A stretch of 64,000 nt of DNA from Pedobacter hiemivivus (GCF_004331685.1 NZ_SJSM01000007.1:154069-218068); one strand, 5' to 3'; counted from the stretch's first letter, positions 52,911 through 63,539 are shown. Numbers and translations: made by a program. The notes: generated from the sequence alone by a model not told the origin.

Positions 52911-55326
52911 TATGCTCAGTTTCTTTTTTATCACTCGTAAGCAGCAGGTTTTTTAAACGCTGATACATAAATGAAATGACCAGTAATAATATTCCCAGAG
53001 AAATGAAGGCTGCGATTTTTCCACCTTCAGATAGTCCTCTTAAATCAAAAATGAATAATTTAAGTAAGGTGACGGCCAATATGGAGATGGATATGATCCG
53101 GATGTTTTTAGATTTCCATTTCATACCTATATATATACATAGTAATGCAAAACAGCCCCATAAAATGGCAAATCCGGATTTGTGATTGTTATTTAGAATC
53201 ATCGCCATAGATTTTTCTTTTGAATATTGAGACATTACCATCAAATGATCCAATTCGGCGCTGGCAACATAAAGCACCATAAAGGCAATAAACCATTGCA
53301 GGGCAACCAGGCCGTTGATAGAATTTATACTCTTTTCATTCTTATAAAGTGTATAGAGCGTGGCAGCGATTAAAGCAACCAGCAAATAATGGAAAAGATA
53401 AGTGCTCAAACTGATGTTTTGTAAGTCCAGGTATCCGTTTCGTAATGAAATGGTTTCTGGATTCAATAAGAACGGGAAGCAAAGTAGTGATACGATTCCG
53501 ATAGCTGCAACAAGGTATTTGAACTCCTCTGTTTCTGTGCTGCGGATAGAAATGAGTAGGATCGTAATGAACAAGTAACTGAAGCAACCTAATGCAAGTA
53601 TTCTTAATAGAGGGAAATAAATGTGCGCCTGATAATTCAATTCTAAAGCGATAACTACATAGCTGATGATGATTACAGCGATGGCTAAAATGGTTCTGGA
53701 AGTCTTGATTTCCCGGAAAAGTATTGATTTGATTTCGGACTTAAGGAGTTTTGAATACAATATCAGCGCACAAATAACCCCTAAGCCGGTAATAAATCCC
53801 TTGTTAGCCAAAGGTGTAAGTCGGTTGTTTGTTGTGTACAAATTGCTTCCGTAAACTTGTTGCCAGTCCATAGCCAGACTGATCCCCAGTAAAACCAAAA
53901 TGATAAGAGATGCTTGTTTAATGAGGGTAATGCCAGATTTTTGTGATAACCATAGTAGTAATACACTCTCTGCGGCCCAAAATAAGGTGATGTGGTTACC
54001 TTTTAATTGCACGGGAGCGGCCAGACTGATAAAGGTAAGCACCAATCCGATGAGCAGGTAAATCAGATTTCTGTCTATTTTATCATTTTTATATAATGCA
54101 TAAGCAAATGCTAAGTTTACAAGTCCTAATAATGCTGTAAAGAGTCCTTGATAGTCTCCATTTGAAAGGTTGCTCAGGATCAGCATGCCTGCTGAATAAT
54201 ACAGGAAGGTGTTGCTCAGCAGAATTCCAATTTCAAGCGCGTTAAAATCTGTTTTTTCTTTGATGTTGTTAATGATATTCATCAGCAGGAATACCAGGTA
54301 AAATAACGATGCGAATAGGAGTGCGCCTAAAAATGGTGCAGCAGGCCTGTGTGGATCCATCAATACTTTGGTGGTTAGCCAGCCGCCAAATAGGATAATT
54401 GTAAACGCATAACAGATGATATTGATGATAGCCCATTTTTTGTAATAAGCCAATACCAGCATTCCAATATTTAAGATCAGCAGGTAGGTGAAAAGTACAA
54501 TGTAATTGCCTTCGCCGGTACTCACCATAAAAGGGGCACCAAAGCCTCCAAGGATGGCAAAAATGGCAAGTTCTTTACGATCGTAACTGAGCGAGAGTAA
54601 TACCGTAAATACTGTAATCAGTATGGTAAGGATAAAGGCTACCGTTTGGCTAAACAATTGATATTGATGAAAGCCTATGGTTACGGTAAAATATAGAATG
54701 GCTACACCACCACCTACCAGTACAGAGCTGAAGGTTGTAAACGATTTGCGGAGCCGATGGGCAAGTCCAACTAAAATACCACCACAAATGAAACCGATAC
54801 TTACACGGCCAATCTCATTGATCCAATCTTTATCGATCGCATATTTCAGGAAAAAGCCCATGCCTAGCACAAGGATTACAATACCTATTTTGTTAAATAG
54901 GTTCTCTCCAATAAACTTTTCAAGATCAGGATTTCGTTCACTGAAAGAAGACGTTTTAATTGGTGGGGGAGAGAGGGGTTTCCGCTGAGGGAGTGGTTCA
55001 ATCTCTACAACAGCAATCCTTTCGGGTTCAATGATTACAATTGGAGGTACTTCGATTTTCTCTTTTAGTGGTTCAGGAATGAAAGGTTTTATCACTTCTT
55101 GCTGAACGACTTGTTCTGCGGGTTTTTCTACAATAGGTTTTTCTCTGACAGGCTTTTCTGCGATAGGCTTTTCGCTAACTGTAGCGTTTTTATCGACCAG
55201 TTGAGATGATAGTTGCTCAATTTTAAGGTATAGAAAATCGAGTTTCTCGTTTAAATTCTTTTTTAATTGGAGAATAACAATTAGAAGTATAACAACGGAA
55301 ATAAATACAATTGTTTCTAAAAACAT
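52900..55326 (-). CDS. Large DUF2339 membrane protein
   Basis: The 808-residue protein starts with a transmembrane helix (3-22). A coiled/repeat stretch of EKP-type motifs (about 52-70) and a proline-rich region (up to ~125) follow, and then more than 20 hydrophobic segments to the C-terminus. The start of the membrane core (NLEKFIGENLFNKIGIVILVLGMGFFLKYAID) is the DUF2339 signature. The function is unknown. It is the first gene of a pair with the DUF3999-like gene. Confidence 0.78.
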   Translation of the reverse strand: MFLETIVFISVVILLIVILQLKKNLNEKLDFLYLKIEQLSSQLVDKNATVSEKPIAEKPVREKPIVEKPAEQVVQQEVIKPFIPEPLKEKIEVPPIVIIEPERIAVVEIEPLPQRKPLSPPPIKTSSFSERNPDLEKFIGENLFNKIGIVILVLGMGFFLKYAIDKDWINEIGRVSIGFICGGILVGLAHRLRKSFTTFSSVLVGGGVAILYFTVTIGFHQYQLFSQTVAFILTILITVFTVLLSLSYDRKELAIFAILGGFGAPFMVSTGEGNYIVLFTYLLILNIGMLVLAYYKKWAIINIICYAFTIILFGGWLTTKVLMDPHRPAAPFLGALLFASLFYLVFLLMNIINNIKEKTDFNALEIGILLSNTFLYYSAGMLILSNLSNGDYQGLFTALLGLVNLAFAYALYKNDKIDRNLIYLLIGLVLTFISLAAPVQLKGNHITLFWAAESVLLLWLSQKSGITLIKQASLIILVLLGISLAMDWQQVYGSNLYTTNNRLTPLANKGFITGLGVICALILYSKLLKSEIKSILFREIKTSRTILAIAVIIISYVVIALELNYQAHIYFPLLRILALGCFSYLFITILLISIRSTETEEFKYLVAAIGIVSLLCFPFLLNPETISLRNGYLDLQNISLSTYLFHYLLVALIAATLYTLYKNEKSINSINGLVALQWFIAFMVLYVASAELDHLMVMSQYSKEKSMAMILNNNHKSGFAILWGCFALLCIYIGMKWKSKNIRIISISILAVTLLKLFIFDLRGLSEGGKIAAFISLGILLLVISFMYQRLKNLLLTSDKKETEHNEI

Positions 55327-55382
55327 AGAGGGCAGAAATTGGTTTCAATTTAAAGGTAATAAAAACCTAAACTAATTACCTT

Positions 55383-56114
55383 TTATTTCTTGCTTACTCC
55401 ACCACTACCGAGAATTGTTTCTTTAACTTCGGCATCACCACTATAATAGATATGTCCTGATCCGCTAATAAACGCATTTATTTTTGTGTTGGCCGTAACG
55501 TTAATTGTACCCTTTCCACTCATTCTTGCCGAAAGTTCATTTACAGAAAGTGCTTTATTGCCAAAGCTGCCCGGACCACTTAGCGTAACGCTTGCAGTAG
55601 CGGCTTTACCACTAATGTTTGCTGTTCCAGACCCACTAACAACTCCTGTAATCTTATCTGCTTGCACGTTGGCCTTAATTGTACCAGATCCACTTAGGGT
55701 AGCTGCAAAATCCGTAGCCGTAATTGTCCCGTTAACCGTAAGGTTACCATTACCGCTCATGGTTAAACTGCTAATCTGCTTAGCCGTAACATAGGCAATG
55801 ATCTTTTTATTCTCGTATTTTCTGGCCCAACTAGTCCAGCTGGTTTGTGGCCTGATGATTAGGATATTACTTTTTACCTCGCCAACTAAAGTAGCAATAG
55901 CTTCTTTATCGCCTTCAAATCTTAAACTTTCTTTATCACCAAATTTAACGATCACCTCAATTGGGCCACCAGCCACTATGCCATTAAAATTTTTGACCTC
56001 TCGTTCATCAGAAGTCTGTGTAGTTTTATTTATGGCGGAAAGTGGAGCAGCCTGGATATTGTTAACCTGCGAAAATAAGAATGATGCTAAGAGGATAGTG
56101 AGTAATGATTTCAT
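55383..56114 (-). CDS. Head-GIN domain protein (DUF2807), exported
   Basis: The 243-residue protein has a signal peptide (1-22, QAA). It then has a long beta-solenoid of repeating GSG/GNG turns (for example LTMSGNGNLTVNGT and GVVSGSGTANISG) typical of the 'auto-transporter adhesin, head GIN' domain. The N-terminus has the expected RxVxxFNGIVAGGPIEVIV block. It is likely to be a secreted or surface protein that may bind polymers. It is followed by no operon partner. Confidence 0.85.
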   Translation of the reverse strand: MKSLLTILLASFLFSQVNNIQAAPLSAINKTTQTSDEREVKNFNGIVAGGPIEVIVKFGDKESLRFEGDKEAIATLVGEVKSNILIIRPQTSWTSWARKYENKKIIAYVTAKQISSLTMSGNGNLTVNGTITATDFAATLSGSGTIKANVQADKITGVVSGSGTANISGKAATASVTLSGPGSFGNKALSVNELSARMSGKGTINVTANTKINAFISGSGHIYYSGDAEVKETILGSGGVSKK

Positions 56115-56233
56115 GCGCTTAATTGTAATTGTGCTTAAAATTAAAATGATATTAGGTACTTGTAGCTATAAGACGTATGATTTTGCAGAATGTTGCATGG
56201 GATTGGCGAAATAGGATCAATTTTTGAAAAAAA

Positions 56234-56476
56234 TTATTTGACCAGTACGCCATCATGGAGCAGAATACCGTCCCTAATGGCATTTAATAAGAAAAGATCA
56301 ACCCTACAATCCAAGCTTTGTCTACAATGACTAGGATCCTCGTCATCTATTTCAATGGTGGCAACACGTACATGTTGCTCGTCAAAAATCTGATAGCACT
56401 CATTTTTGAGCGGCTTAATTGTGTACGAGTGGCCGAGACCTTGACTATCGGCTGCTTCGATATTAAATTTTTTCAT
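56234..56476 (-). CDS. Small hypothetical protein
   Basis: The 80-residue protein is soluble, acidic in the middle (EIDDEDPSHCRQ) and contains two Cys (C52, C58 region). It has no signal peptide or recognisable domain. It lies on the same strand as purL but is separated from it by a hairpin. It looks like a real gene from its codon use and clear start, but I cannot assign a function. Confidence 0.55.
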   Translation of the reverse strand: MKKFNIEAADSQGLGHSYTIKPLKNECYQIFDEQHVRVATIEIDDEDPSHCRQSLDCRVDLFLLNAIRDGILLHDGVLVK

Positions 56477-56594
56477 GGCATAAAGATATTTTATATAGCT
56501 CTTAACAAATTGAATAACAGAATGTTCTGTTGTCTTTGTTTTTATTAAAAAAAAATATCTAACGGCCTGAATGGGGAAATAGTATAAGATAAAT

Positions 56595-56641
56595 TACTCA
56601 GTTGCTACCTTTCTGTGTTACAGTATCGCAGCAACTGAGTA
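56595..56641 (-). terminator. Hairpin after purL
   Basis: TACTCAGTTGCT (56595-56606) is a perfect 12-bp inverted repeat of 56630-56641, with an inner CTGT/ACAG hairpin in the loop. It begins 12 bp past the purL stop. The T-run on the minus strand is weak. Confidence 0.55.
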
Positions 56642-56652
56642 GTAATTTGCAA

Positions 56653-59600
56653 TTATTTGGTATGCTTTTCTACCCATTTACGGGCGTTTACAAATGCTTC
56701 CATCCATGGAGAAACTTCATCTTTACGACCTTGTGGGTAATTTGCCCAATGCCATTGGAATAATGAACGCTCAATATGCGGCATCATTACCAGGTGGCGA
56801 CCCGATTCATCACACATCATGGCTGTATTGTAGTCAGATCCATTTGGACTAGCTGGATAGCTTTCGTAAGCATATTTAGCTACAATGCGGTATTTATCTT
56901 CTGCGTAAGGTAATTGGAAACGACCTTCACCATGTGAAACCCATACACCAAGCGTGCTGCCTGCTAATGTAGAAAGCATTACCGAATTGTTTTCCTGTAG
57001 GGTTAATGAGGTAAAGATACTCTCGTGTTTACCACTTTCATTGTGCAACATTTTTGGTTTCTCAGCATGATCTTTATTGATCAGTCCAAGCTCAACAAAA
57101 AGCTGGCAACCATTACAAACACCTACAGATAGGGTGTCAGGACGGCTAAAGAAATTTTCTAAAGCTACTCTGGCTTTTTCATTGTACATAAATGCACCAG
57201 CCCAACCTTTGGCTGATCCTAAAACATCAGAGTTAGAGAACCCACCTACAGCACCAATAAATTGGATGTCTTCAAGGTTTTCTCTTCCTGTGATTAAGTC
57301 AGTCATGTGTACATCTTTTACATCAAATCCCGCAAGGTACATGGCATTAGCTAATTCGCGTTCAGAGTTACTTCCTTTTTCGCGGATGATGGCAGCTTTT
57401 GGACGAGGCTTACTTTCGTCAATAGCAGGTTTCTTTCCATCGAATTGAGTCGGGAAGGCGTATTTTAATACATGTTTTTTATAGTTGTCAAAACGCTCTT
57501 TGGCTTTAACCGGTCCGCTTTGTTTTTTATCTAATAGATAAGAAGTTTTAAACCATACATCACGTAAGTGATCGATATCGAAGTTTAATGCGGTTGTATC
57601 ACCATTTTTAATGGTTAAAGTAGCAGTGTTGCTAACTTCTCCAATTTTATGGTAAGCGATTCCATTTGCAGCAAGTGTAGCTTCAACAGCTGCATCCGCC
57701 TGGAATACGATACCTATGTTTTCCGCGAAAAGTAATTTAACGTTATCCTGTTCGCCTAAAGCAGACAAATCAATAGTTGCACCTAGATCACGATCAGCAA
57801 AGCAAAGTTCTAGTAGTGTTGTAATTAAACCACCACTGCCTACATCATGTCCAGCTTGTATTTGTTCTGCTGAAATTAATTGCTGAATCGTATTGAATGC
57901 ATTTTTAAATTGAGTTGCATCTTTTACATCAGGAGTTTCGTTGCCAATTTTATTTAAAATCTGAGCGAATGAAGAACCACCTAATTTGTAAGTATCATTA
58001 GACAGGTTGATGTAATAGATTGAACCACCATTTTTTTGCAACACTGGTTCAACAACCTGAGTAATGTTATTACAATTACCAGCAGCAGAGATGATCACTG
58101 TACCTGGAGCAATCACATCACCGTCTTTGTATTTCTGTTTCATCGACAGGGAATCTTTTCCTGTTGGGATATTGATTCCAAGACTGATTGCGAAATCAGA
58201 ACATGCTTTTACAGCTTCGTATAACCTTGCATCTTCACCTTCATTTTTACAAGCCCACATCCAGTTGGCTGAAAGTGATACACTTTTCAATCCATCTTTC
58301 AATGGTGCCCAAACGATGTTGGAAAGAGATTCTGCAATCGCAATGCGGCTACCAGCGCCAGCATCGATCAAGGCAGAAAGCGGGGCGTGACCTACAGATG
58401 TAGCTACACCTTCTTTACCCTGGAAATCCAATGCCATCACACCACAGTTGTTTAGAGGCAATTGTAACGGTCCTGCACATTGTTGTTTGGCAACACGGCC
58501 ACCCACACAACGGTCAACCTTATTCGTTAACCAGTCTTTTGAAGCTACTGCTTCCAACTGCAATACTTGTTCAAGGTATTCGTTCAGCAAGTTTGGATCA
58601 TAAGTAACTGGTTGGTATTTTCTATCTATGGTTTTATCGTCCATAATTACCTTCGGAGAACTGCCGAACATATCTTTCAATTCCAGGTCCATAGGTTTAA
58701 CACCTGTGGTTGCCGATTCGAAAGTAAAACGATGATCTCCTGTTACTGTACCTACCGTGTACATTGGAGAACGCTCGCGGTCTGCAATTTTTTGAAGGGT
58801 ATCTATATCTTTTTGACCAATCACCAAGCCCATACGTTCTTGTGATTCGTTGCCAATGATTTCTTTTGAAGATAGGGTAGGGTCTCCGACAGGAAGTTTA
58901 TCCAGGTCTATCTTTCCACCAGTTTCTTCAACCAATTCCGAAAGACAGTTTAAGTGTCCACCTGCACCATGATCATGTATAGATATAATGCTGTTGTGTT
59001 CACTCTCTACCATACCACGCACTGCGTTGGCAGCTCTTTTTTGCATTTCAGGGTTTGAACGTTGAATTGCATTTAATTCAATTCCAGAACCTAAAGCACC
59101 TGTATCGGCAGAGGATACTGCTGCACCACCCATACCAATTCTATAATTTTCTCCACCAAGGATAACGATTTTGTCGCCTGTTGATGGTTTATGTTTTTGT
59201 GCCTGACTAGCTTTTCCATAACCTACACCACCTGCAAGCATGATTACTTTATCGAATCCTAACTTACGTGAGCCTTCTTCGTGCTCAAAAGTTAATACTG
59301 ATCCTGTGATTAGCGGCTGCCCGAATTTATTTCCAAAGTCAGTAGCGCCGTTAGAAGCTTTGATCAAAATGTCCATTGGTGTTTGGTATAACCAGGCTCT
59401 TTCTTCAACTCCTTTTTCCCAAGGGCGGTTTTCTTCTAATCTAGATAAGGCAGTCATATATACTGCAGTACCAGCTAGCGGTAATGAACCCTGTCCACCA
59501 GCCAACCGGTCTCTGATCTCACCACCAGATCCGGTAGCTGCACCATTAAACGGTTCAACTGTTGTTGGGAAGTTATGTGTTTCAGCTTTAATCGAGATTA

Positions 59601-60321
59601 CAGATTCGAAATCACTTAAAGCATAATAATCAGGTATATCAGCACGTTTAGGAGCAAATTGTTGAACTTTTGGACCTTTAACAAAGGCTACGTTGTCTTT
59701 ATATGCAGAAACAATATCATTAGGATTTTCTTCAGAAGTCTTACGGATCAGTTTGAACAGCGATGTAGGTTGCTCCACACCGTCGATTACAAATTTACCG
59801 TTAAAGATTTTATGACGGCAATGCTCAGAATTAACTTGTGAGAAGCCGAATACTTCTGAGTCAGTTAATGGTCTGCCCAATCTTCCAGCCAGTGCATTTA
59901 AGTAATCTACTTCCTCATCGCTTAATGAAAGACCTTCCTGTTTGTTGTAAGCAGCAACATCAGTAATTTGAAGGATAGGCTCTGGTTGTATATTTATAGT
60001 ATATATATCCTGATCAAGCTGATTGTATTTTTGAGAAAGCATTGGGTCGAAACCTATAAAGTTCTCTTCTACTTTTTGAAACTCCTCAATACGGATAATG
60101 TCTTGAATATCCATGTTTTGAGTGATCTCTACAGCATTTGTGCTCCACGGTGTTACCATTGCAGCGCGCGGACCAACAAAAAAATCAGTCAATGTTGTTT
60201 CTTGCTGAAGTTTTGCGCCGCCAAACAGCCATTCTAGTTTCGTAATATCAGTTGTAGATAGGTCTCGTTCTATTTGTAAAGCGAAAACCGTATTGGATGG
60301 GCTTAAGAAGAAATAAATCAT
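56653..60321 (-). CDS. purL: Phosphoribosylformylglycinamidine synthase, single-chain
   Basis: I set the start at 60321 (MIYFFLSPSNTVFAL). The 23 codons before it, from a farther ATG, do not fit the family and would overlap the promoter. The 1222-residue enzyme contains the PurS-like N-terminal part, two PurL synthetase halves (SEHCRHKIF near 190, HNFPTTVEPF) and a C-terminal glutamine amidotransferase with Cys in GVCNGCQLF and a His-x-Glu in PHIERS. It makes FGAM from FGAR, glutamine and ATP. The single-chain form is usual in Bacteroidota. Confidence 0.96.
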   Translation of the reverse strand: MIYFFLSPSNTVFALQIERDLSTTDITKLEWLFGGAKLQQETTLTDFFVGPRAAMVTPWSTNAVEITQNMDIQDIIRIEEFQKVEENFIGFDPMLSQKYNQLDQDIYTINIQPEPILQITDVAAYNKQEGLSLSDEEVDYLNALAGRLGRPLTDSEVFGFSQVNSEHCRHKIFNGKFVIDGVEQPTSLFKLIRKTSEENPNDIVSAYKDNVAFVKGPKVQQFAPKRADIPDYYALSDFESVISIKAETHNFPTTVEPFNGAATGSGGEIRDRLAGGQGSLPLAGTAVYMTALSRLEENRPWEKGVEERAWLYQTPMDILIKASNGATDFGNKFGQPLITGSVLTFEHEEGSRKLGFDKVIMLAGGVGYGKASQAQKHKPSTGDKIVILGGENYRIGMGGAAVSSADTGALGSGIELNAIQRSNPEMQKRAANAVRGMVESEHNSIISIHDHGAGGHLNCLSELVEETGGKIDLDKLPVGDPTLSSKEIIGNESQERMGLVIGQKDIDTLQKIADRERSPMYTVGTVTGDHRFTFESATTGVKPMDLELKDMFGSSPKVIMDDKTIDRKYQPVTYDPNLLNEYLEQVLQLEAVASKDWLTNKVDRCVGGRVAKQQCAGPLQLPLNNCGVMALDFQGKEGVATSVGHAPLSALIDAGAGSRIAIAESLSNIVWAPLKDGLKSVSLSANWMWACKNEGEDARLYEAVKACSDFAISLGINIPTGKDSLSMKQKYKDGDVIAPGTVIISAAGNCNNITQVVEPVLQKNGGSIYYINLSNDTYKLGGSSFAQILNKIGNETPDVKDATQFKNAFNTIQQLISAEQIQAGHDVGSGGLITTLLELCFADRDLGATIDLSALGEQDNVKLLFAENIGIVFQADAAVEATLAANGIAYHKIGEVSNTATLTIKNGDTTALNFDIDHLRDVWFKTSYLLDKKQSGPVKAKERFDNYKKHVLKYAFPTQFDGKKPAIDESKPRPKAAIIREKGSNSERELANAMYLAGFDVKDVHMTDLITGRENLEDIQFIGAVGGFSNSDVLGSAKGWAGAFMYNEKARVALENFFSRPDTLSVGVCNGCQLFVELGLINKDHAEKPKMLHNESGKHESIFTSLTLQENNSVMLSTLAGSTLGVWVSHGEGRFQLPYAEDKYRIVAKYAYESYPASPNGSDYNTAMMCDESGRHLVMMPHIERSLFQWHWANYPQGRKDEVSPWMEAFVNARKWVEKHTK

Positions 60322-60339
60322 GCTTTTTTTTTGAAGATG

Positions 60340-60347
60340 CAAATTTA
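60340..60347 (-). promoter_or_regulatory. -7 promoter element of purL
   Basis: TAAATTTG on the minus strand is a perfect -7 motif 18 nt before the chosen purL start. Its position supports the 60321 start over the more distal one. No clear -33 TTG is present. Confidence 0.5.
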
Positions 60348-60485
60348 GCGTTAAAATTTTAAAACAGTGTGATCGTGTGTAATATATCATTCATTTTATT
60401 GCAGTATCTACCTGTTTTGTTAGATTTCTTTAGCTTTGCGATAATCTTTTAGAGAATACGACCAATTATACGACCGCAGAAATCC

Positions 60486-61190
60486 ATGGGGAATGTTTTT
60501 AAGTTTAAACAATTTGAAGTAAACCAGTCTGGCTGTGCTATGAAAATTAATACCGATGGCGTATTGCTTGGCGCCATTGCCGCGCAAGAGGATGCTAAGT
60601 ATATTTTAGATATTGGAACAGGAACAGGGGTGATTGCGATGATGCTGGCGCAGCGTTTTAAAAATGCTCAGGTTGACGCGGTAGAAATTGACGAACAAGC
60701 AGCGCTTGCTGCTGAAGGTAATTTTAACAACTCAGACTTTGCTGCCAACTGCAATGCGCATCACAATGATATTTCTGCTTTTCAAACTGACCGAAAATAT
60801 GATCTTGTGGTTTCAAATCCGCCATATTTTGTGAATGACCTCAAAAACCAGGAGCACAGAAAAGGAATTGCCAGACACGCAGGTTCGAACTTGTTTGAGT
60901 CTATGGTGGAGCGTGTTGCGGAGTTGATGGATAAATCGGGAAGTTTCTGGTTTATTTTGCCGGTAAAGCAAGCGGAGTATATGGTTAAGATCGCTTCGAC
61001 TTATGGTTTGTCCCCATCTATAGTGATTCATCTCCATTCAGATGACAGTAAGCCTGAGTTCAGGTGGATCGTTTGTCTTGATTATGCGGGTAAGATAACC
61101 TTGCATCAAAATTTAAACATTTATGAAACAGAAGGTGTTTATACAGTTGCTTATAGGCAACTGTTAAAAGACTTTTTTCTTGCTTTTTAA
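60486..61190 (+). CDS. trmN6: tRNA1(Val) (adenine37-N6)-methyltransferase
   Basis: The 234-residue class I methyltransferase has the SAM motif LDIGTGTGVIAMM (about 40-52), an acidic VDAVEIDEQ and the catalytic NPPY in VVSNPPYFV (about 115-123). The N-terminal FKFKQFEVNQSGCAMKINTDGVLLGA is typical of TrmN6/YfiC, which methylates A37 of a valine tRNA. It is followed 6 bp later by the phosphoesterase gene and then fbp, so the three may be co-transcribed. Confidence 0.9.
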   Translation: MGNVFKFKQFEVNQSGCAMKINTDGVLLGAIAAQEDAKYILDIGTGTGVIAMMLAQRFKNAQVDAVEIDEQAALAAEGNFNNSDFAANCNAHHNDISAFQTDRKYDLVVSNPPYFVNDLKNQEHRKGIARHAGSNLFESMVERVAELMDKSGSFWFILPVKQAEYMVKIASTYGLSPSIVIHLHSDDSKPEFRWIVCLDYAGKITLHQNLNIYETEGVYTVAYRQLLKDFFLAF

Positions 61191-61196
61191 TCGATT

Positions 61197-61688
61197 ATGA
61201 AGAAAATAGGATTGATGTCGGATACGCACGGCTTTTTAGATGATGCCGTTTTTAAACACTTTGATGATTGTGATGAGATTTGGCACGCGGGTGATTTTGG
61301 ACCTGATGTAGCGGAGCGACTGGCAGCCTTTAAACCTTTAAGGGGTGTTTATGGAAATATTGACGATAAAGAGATTCGTTCAGTGTACCCGGAGCACCTT
61401 CGTTTTAATTGCGAAAATGTAGATGTGTGGATGACACATATTGGTGGATATCCGGGTAGGTATGCTTCGCAGGTAAAAAGTGAAATTTACACTAAGCCTC
61501 CGATGTTGTTCATCTGCGGGCATTCCCATATCTTGAAGGTGATGTATGACAAGAAAATAAATTGTTTGCACATAAATCCCGGTGCAGCTGGTAATTCAGG
61601 CTGGCACAGAATAAAAACTTTGATTAGATTTTGTATTTCGGAAGAAAAAATACATACCTTAGCCGCCATAGAAATAGGGAATAGATAA
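61197..61688 (+). CDS. YfcE/MJ0936-type metallophosphoesterase
   Basis: The 163-residue protein has the calcineurin-fold metal ligands in order: D8-x-H10 in MSDTHG, D33 in HAGDFG, N54 in YGNID, H81 in THIGG, and GHSH near 113-116 followed by HINPG. Such small enzymes hydrolyse phosphodiesters. It lies between trmN6 and fbp. The substrate is unknown. Confidence 0.87.
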   Translation: MKKIGLMSDTHGFLDDAVFKHFDDCDEIWHAGDFGPDVAERLAAFKPLRGVYGNIDDKEIRSVYPEHLRFNCENVDVWMTHIGGYPGRYASQVKSEIYTKPPMLFICGHSHILKVMYDKKINCLHINPGAAGNSGWHRIKTLIRFCISEEKIHTLAAIEIGNR

Positions 61689-61709
61689 CGTATTAAATAC
61701 ACTAAGTAT

Positions 61710-62795
61710 ATGGCAGGTATAAAAACACTTGGTCAATTCATAATCGAGAAACAGGCTGATTTCTCTTATGCAAAAGGAGAGCTTTCCAGACTGCTGAGGG
61801 ACATCGGGATTGCTGCTAAAATAGTGAACCGCGAGGTGAACAAAGCTGGTTTGGTAGACATCTTAGGTTCAGCGGGGACGGTGAATATACAGGGTGAAGG
61901 ACAGCAAAAATTAGATGTATTTGCCAATACGCAGTTCATTAGTGCACTTACGAGTGGTGGTGAATGCTGTATTGTAGCTACAGAAGAAGAGGATGATTTT
62001 GTGCCTATTGATTCTCCGGTCTCAAAAAATGCCAAGTATATTGTTTGTATTGATCCGTTGGATGGTTCTTCAAATATCGATGTAAACGTTGCTGTTGGAA
62101 CGATCTTCTCTATTTATAGAAGAAAATCAACTGAGGGAATGGCAACATTATCCGATGTATTGCAAAAAGGTACTCAGCAGGTTGCTGCGGGTTATGTGAT
62201 TTACGGATCATCGACTATGATGGTATATACTACAGGAAAAGGAGTTAACGGCTTTACTTTAGATCCTTCTATTGGTGAGTTTTGCTTATCGCACCCGAAT
62301 TTAAAAATACCTGAGACTGGAAATATCTATTCTATCAATGAAGGTAACTATGTTCACTTTCCAGAGGGGGTGAAGAAATACATTAAATATGCTCAGGTTG
62401 AAGATAAAGCTACTAACCGTCCTTATACTTCAAGGTATATTGGTTCTATGGTAGGTGATATTCACAGAAACCTGATCAAAGGTGGGATTTATATTTATCC
62501 AACTACTTCTAGTTCTCCAAATGGTAAGTTGAGATTACTTTACGAATGTAATCCAATGGCTTTTATTGTTGAGCAGGCTGGGGGCGTAGCTTCTGATGGA
62601 TTTAACAGAATATTAGAAATTGAACCTACAGAATTGCACCAGCGTACTTCTATCTTTATTGGATCTTCTCAAATGGTTAAGGTTGCAGAAGATTTGATGG
62701 TACAGTACTCTGCGGATAAAAACAATGCGGCAGTTAATGGAAGCGCTGTGAAGGTTAATGTAGAATCGCTGAATGTAAATGGCAGTGCTAAGTAA
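61710..62795 (+). CDS. fbp: Fructose-1,6-bisphosphatase, class I
   Basis: The 361-residue enzyme begins [15 protein letters not shown] and has the metal-binding EEEDDF region and the active-site [14 protein letters not shown] (about residues 112-125). Later blocks are [13 protein letters not shown] and [12 protein letters not shown]. It dephosphorylates fructose 1,6-bisphosphate for gluconeogenesis in the cytoplasm. It ends before a very strong bidirectional terminator. Confidence 0.96.
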   Translation: MAGIKTLGQFIIEKQADFSYAKGELSRLLRDIGIAAKIVNREVNKAGLVDILGSAGTVNIQGEGQQKLDVFANTQFISALTSGGECCIVATEEEDDFVPIDSPVSKNAKYIVCIDPLDGSSNIDVNVAVGTIFSIYRRKSTEGMATLSDVLQKGTQQVAAGYVIYGSSTMMVYTTGKGVNGFTLDPSIGEFCLSHPNLKIPETGNIYSINEGNYVHFPEGVKKYIKYAQVEDKATNRPYTSRYIGSMVGDIHRNLIKGGIYIYPTTSSSPNGKLRLLYECNPMAFIVEQAGGVASDGFNRILEIEPTELHQRTSIFIGSSQMVKVAEDLMVQYSADKNNAAVNGSAVKVNVESLNVNGSAK

Positions 62796-62817
62796 ATAGA
62801 TTTATAGTAATTAGTTG

Positions 62818-62850
62818 AAAGGCCTTATCATTGAAAATGATAAGGCCTTT
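62818..62850. terminator. Bidirectional terminator between fbp and rnhA
   Basis: Bases 62818-62832 pair perfectly with 62836-62850 (15 bp, GAA loop). The 3' arm ends in TTT on the plus strand and the 5' arm gives TTT on the minus strand, which suits the convergent genes. Confidence 0.85.
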
Positions 62851-62888
62851 TATATTATCGTGTGCGGAAGAAGGGAACAAACCCTTTA

Positions 62889-63362
62889 TTAAAGCAATGA
62901 AGGATTGTTTCTTTCTGCTTCAAATTCTACATCAATAGTTTGTGCTGCTTTGTTTTTGGAGGCTGCTACAGCAAGTTGATCACAGCGTTCATTTTCTGGA
63001 TGATTGTTATGTCCTTTAACCCAAACAAATTTAACGTCATGTAATTTATATACGTTTAAAAAACGCATCCAAAGGTCTTTGTTCTTTTTTCCTTTGAAGC
63101 CCGTCTTTAACCATCCAAATACCCATTTTTTTTCAACAGAATCAATTACATACTTGGAATCTGAAAATACAGTGACTTGCTGTCCTGGCGTTTTTAAAGC
63201 TTGTAGTGCTACAATCACAGCTAGTAGTTCCATTCTGTTATTGGTAGTCATCCTAAAGCCTGCACTCAACTCCTTATAGTGTTGCCCTGCTCTTAAAATT
63301 ACGCCATAACCACCTGGTCCGGGGTTTCCACTTGCTGCTCCGTCTGTATATACTTCAATCAT
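62889..63362 (-). CDS. rnhA: Ribonuclease HI
   Basis: The 157-residue enzyme has all four catalytic acidic residues: D7 in YTDGAA, E45 in NRMELLAV, D68 in FSDSKYV and D128 near the C-terminus in ERCDQLA, plus the His in GHNNHPEN. It degrades the RNA strand of RNA-DNA hybrids. The length is close to the E. coli enzyme. It faces the tRNA-His region and converges on fbp. Confidence 0.95.
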   Translation of the reverse strand: MIEVYTDGAASGNPGPGGYGVILRAGQHYKELSAGFRMTTNNRMELLAVIVALQALKTPGQQVTVFSDSKYVIDSVEKKWVFGWLKTGFKGKKNKDLWMRFLNVYKLHDVKFVWVKGHNNHPENERCDQLAVAASKNKAAQTIDVEFEAERNNPSLL

Positions 63363-63490
63363 ATTTGAAACAAATCTACCTTTTTAAGCCTTAAAAGCAA
63401 TTTATAGGCGGTAATTAATATTTTTGTAAAAAATAAAATAGCTGAAATATAATTGGTTAAGAAAAATGTTGAGTATAATCTTTAAAAATA

Positions 63491-63521
63491 TTTGAATAAA
63501 ATGTTTTTAATCGTACTTTTG
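63491..63521 (+). promoter_or_regulatory. Consensus promoter of tRNA-His
   Basis: TTTG (63491-63494), a 19-nt spacer and a perfect TACTTTTG (63514-63521) lie 19 nt before the tRNA. This is the best match to the Bacteroidota consensus in the window. Confidence 0.8.
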
Positions 63522-63539
63522 TGACACTGAAAAAAACAT

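Noticed and set aside
55798..56214. 138-codon plus-strand frame
   Set aside because: It is antisense to the head-GIN gene and runs past its start with no domain.
57077..57448. 123-codon plus-strand frame
   Set aside because: It is antisense to purL, whose amidotransferase domain is clearly on the minus strand.
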